Assembly (NCBI GenBank): GCA_914767715.1
Contig: OU612068.1
Location: 2,666,001 to 2,730,000 of the forward strand
Reading direction: 5' to 3'
Length of the DNA stretch: 64,000 nucleotides
DNA from: Membranipora membranacea
Lineage: Eukaryota > Bryozoa > Gymnolaemata > Cheilostomatida > Membraniporidae
Part shown: piece after piece, positions 62,043 through 64,000 of the stretch
Layout: the number at the start of each line of letters is the position of its first letter
Numbering within the stretch: position 1 is the stretch's first letter
Position numbers and translations under genes: made by a program
Notes under the pieces: generated by a model
What the model saw: the letters and a program-made list of their open reading frames with translations, nothing else
Database searches by the model: none
What the model was told of the DNA's origin: nothing

Positions 62043-64000
62043 CTTAGTCACGGTTTTACATTCTGCCCACTGAGTGGAAGTTTCCTTGCTCTGCTTTCAT
62101 GCTCCACAATTGCACAGTCAATCAAAGATTTCACCACGCAACAAGACAAGCATGGTTGTATGGCTATGATCTTTAGTTCATGTGTATTATCTTATATTAT
62201 GTTCTCAGCATATTCAAAACCAACTAGATGCAAGAAATAAGTGTACCGAAGACCCGGCAACTTGTTAACAAATCATACAATACAATATATTGGTTTGTTC
62301 TAATATCACACAATAGATTGTTTAGTTAAAAAAAACACACAAAAAAATCAATAAATAAGGCTTATATCGGTATGGTATCAGTATTGATTTAGATCTATGA
62401 AGACCAATATTGAAAAGCATTATCAATTGTCAAAGCAAATGTACGAGCATTGTTTTTATACTAATACTAAGTCATGTTTTGGTTTAGCCTGATCAGCCCC
62501 ATTTTTGTTGTTTTGAGGCCGCTGACATAAGGCTAAGTCATCGTTTGGATTTCTATTCACATATATGACTTTCAAAATCTTCGGCAGCTGGGGCTTCGAC
62601 CCAGATCGCACTAGAGCTGATGTTTGCCCCAACAGTTATCATAAGAGCTCAGTGTGTAAACAAAGCAAACGCTTGTCCCAAGATGCTGATTTCAGCTCCT
62701 TCCAGCTAGCAATAACAATAACAATACCCTTTTTGATAGATTTACGTGAATGACAAAATTAAATATGGTTTCATTAAAAAAAGTACTAAACATTTTGATG
62801 CATAACATGGTGTTACAGTTAAACCTGATGGGTGCAACTCCCGCTAACAATAAAAGATGAAAAAGATGTAAAGGTTCATATAATAGGACCTAGGTAAACT
62901 CCAAACTCAGGAAAATTTCCATCTTGTAATGAGACTTATTACCATCTACACTAAGCTGATGCTGTGTCAATAAAATCTTGCCACATCAATATAATAAAAG
63001 CCTTAGCATATATACATACAATGATATTGATATGTAATTCTAGCAGTATTATGGTAATATTGGTGAGTTTTGACTAAATAATGTTGTTGAATTGTTTTGC
63101 CTGAAACAAGACTTTATTTAATCTTTACTCCACATGTTCTGAAATTTATATGTTCTTTTAATTTTTAACTAAAACTAACTTTTAACTTTTAACTAACTAA
63201 AAATATTAGCCTTGTCACGCAGCTACTTTATTGTTTTGGGGAACGAAACAAAAACAGTACCGGCGTAAAAGGCTAGGAAAATAATTTATAACAAAAATCC
63301 AGTTTACCAGCCATATTTAACTGTAAGCCCATTGGACAATCAGTACAATGGGCAAGGGAAGTGAATTTTAGATGGAATGTAACATTGGTTGTCTCCTCTC
63401 TTGTCACTCATTAAGATCAGTAGACGTCATGATTTCTCGATATTATTGTCCTGTGATTGCCCTGTAATTCCCGAAGCACAGTTCATACAAATATTTTACC
63501 AATAAACTATGCTTAGTATAGTGCATAAGATATCATCATAGGTACAAAGGTGAATGTTCGAATGTATGTATGCATGTTTTTTTCTTTTTCCTCCAAAAAT
63601 CAACAATAAAGAAATGCATAACTGAAGAGCAGCTTATAACATATGAAAAACTTGCGCTAGGGATAATAAATCACTATCATCAGAGGACTACAGACACAGA
63701 CTGTCTTCTCTAAATATCACACCTATAGCGTATATAGAGAAACCAAAACAACCTAAACACTACCACAGCTATCCACTGCTAACATCTGAAAACAGTGAAT
63801 GTCGCCATTTTGCTGGAACAAACAGCAGCTCACTGCTAAAGTATGTAGCAGGCGAGGCTGCATATTGTAAAAGAAATATAGACCTTAATTTGTTTTAATC
63901 AATTTTTTATATCTTTAGATGGGTTTTCACTTAATTAAAATCATCTTATACCCCACTAGTGCCATGTTAGTTTCAGCATAATTAAAATTTTTAAAAAGGT
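62043..64000. other. Region upstream of the MOV10-family gene, no gene seen
   Basis: Should hold the MOV10 leader and promoter just right of 62042. A tRNA-like patch on the minus strand near 62582-62660 (GGGTCGAAGCCCC resembles a box B) is too degenerate to call. The rest is AT-rich, with no exon, repeat or RNA gene recognised. Confidence 0.35.

Noticed and set aside
62582-62660. tRNA-like sequence on the minus strand
   Set aside because: A box B-like patch exists but no convincing cloverleaf or box A; too degenerate to call a gene or SINE.

Overview
The window is nuclear DNA of an invertebrate animal. Genes are split into short exons with GT-AG introns, intergenic DNA is AT-rich, and there are tRNA-derived SINEs, a Ty3/gypsy LTR retrotransposon and a non-LTR relic. 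Three innexin genes point to a non-vertebrate bilaterian; the family composition fits a lophotrochozoan such as a mollusc, annelid or brachiopod relative, but the sequence alone does not fix the phylum. No bacterial features are present.

Layout from left to right. 103-488: a MITE-like element with TTAA target duplications. 548-7204 (minus): Arp3, nine coding exons, with the last exon beyond the left edge. 8593-12810 (plus): an unrecognised coiled-coil protein of eight exons. 14648-33468 (plus): a tandem cluster of three innexins. Innexins A and B have identical internal exon lengths and are recent relatives; C has a different intron pattern. Innexin A has up to four alternative first coding exons over 4.5 kb, all ending in the same splice phase, two of them identical in protein and different only at silent sites. 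34082-36458 (plus): a single-pass membrane protein with a short Asn/Thr-rich N terminus and a long charged tail of tandem repeats; it may continue through a 14.4-kb intron to exons at 50842-52431.

That interval (36.5-50.8 kb) is the repeat-rich part. It holds a tRNA-Ala gene and an inverted broken copy of it, a foldback element, a nearly intact Ty3/gypsy element (38423-45802) inserted into an older dispersed repeat, a decayed non-LTR retrotransposon, and a second, uninterrupted copy of the older repeat that preserves the empty insertion site. The gypsy element has a tRNA-Leu primer site, gag, and pol in the -1 frame behind a textbook slippery heptamer and stem. Its integrase is interrupted by one frameshift.

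52742-62042 (minus): a complete 16-exon gene for a MOV10-family superfamily 1 RNA helicase, convergent with the last plus-strand exons. Its introns hold two SINEs and a long perfect AT palindrome.

The genes do not form a pathway. Arp3 acts in actin nucleation, innexins form gap junctions and hemichannels, and MOV10-family helicases act in RNA silencing and retroelement control. All exon models were built by eye from splice sites, reading phase and family alignment from memory, without transcript data or database searches.
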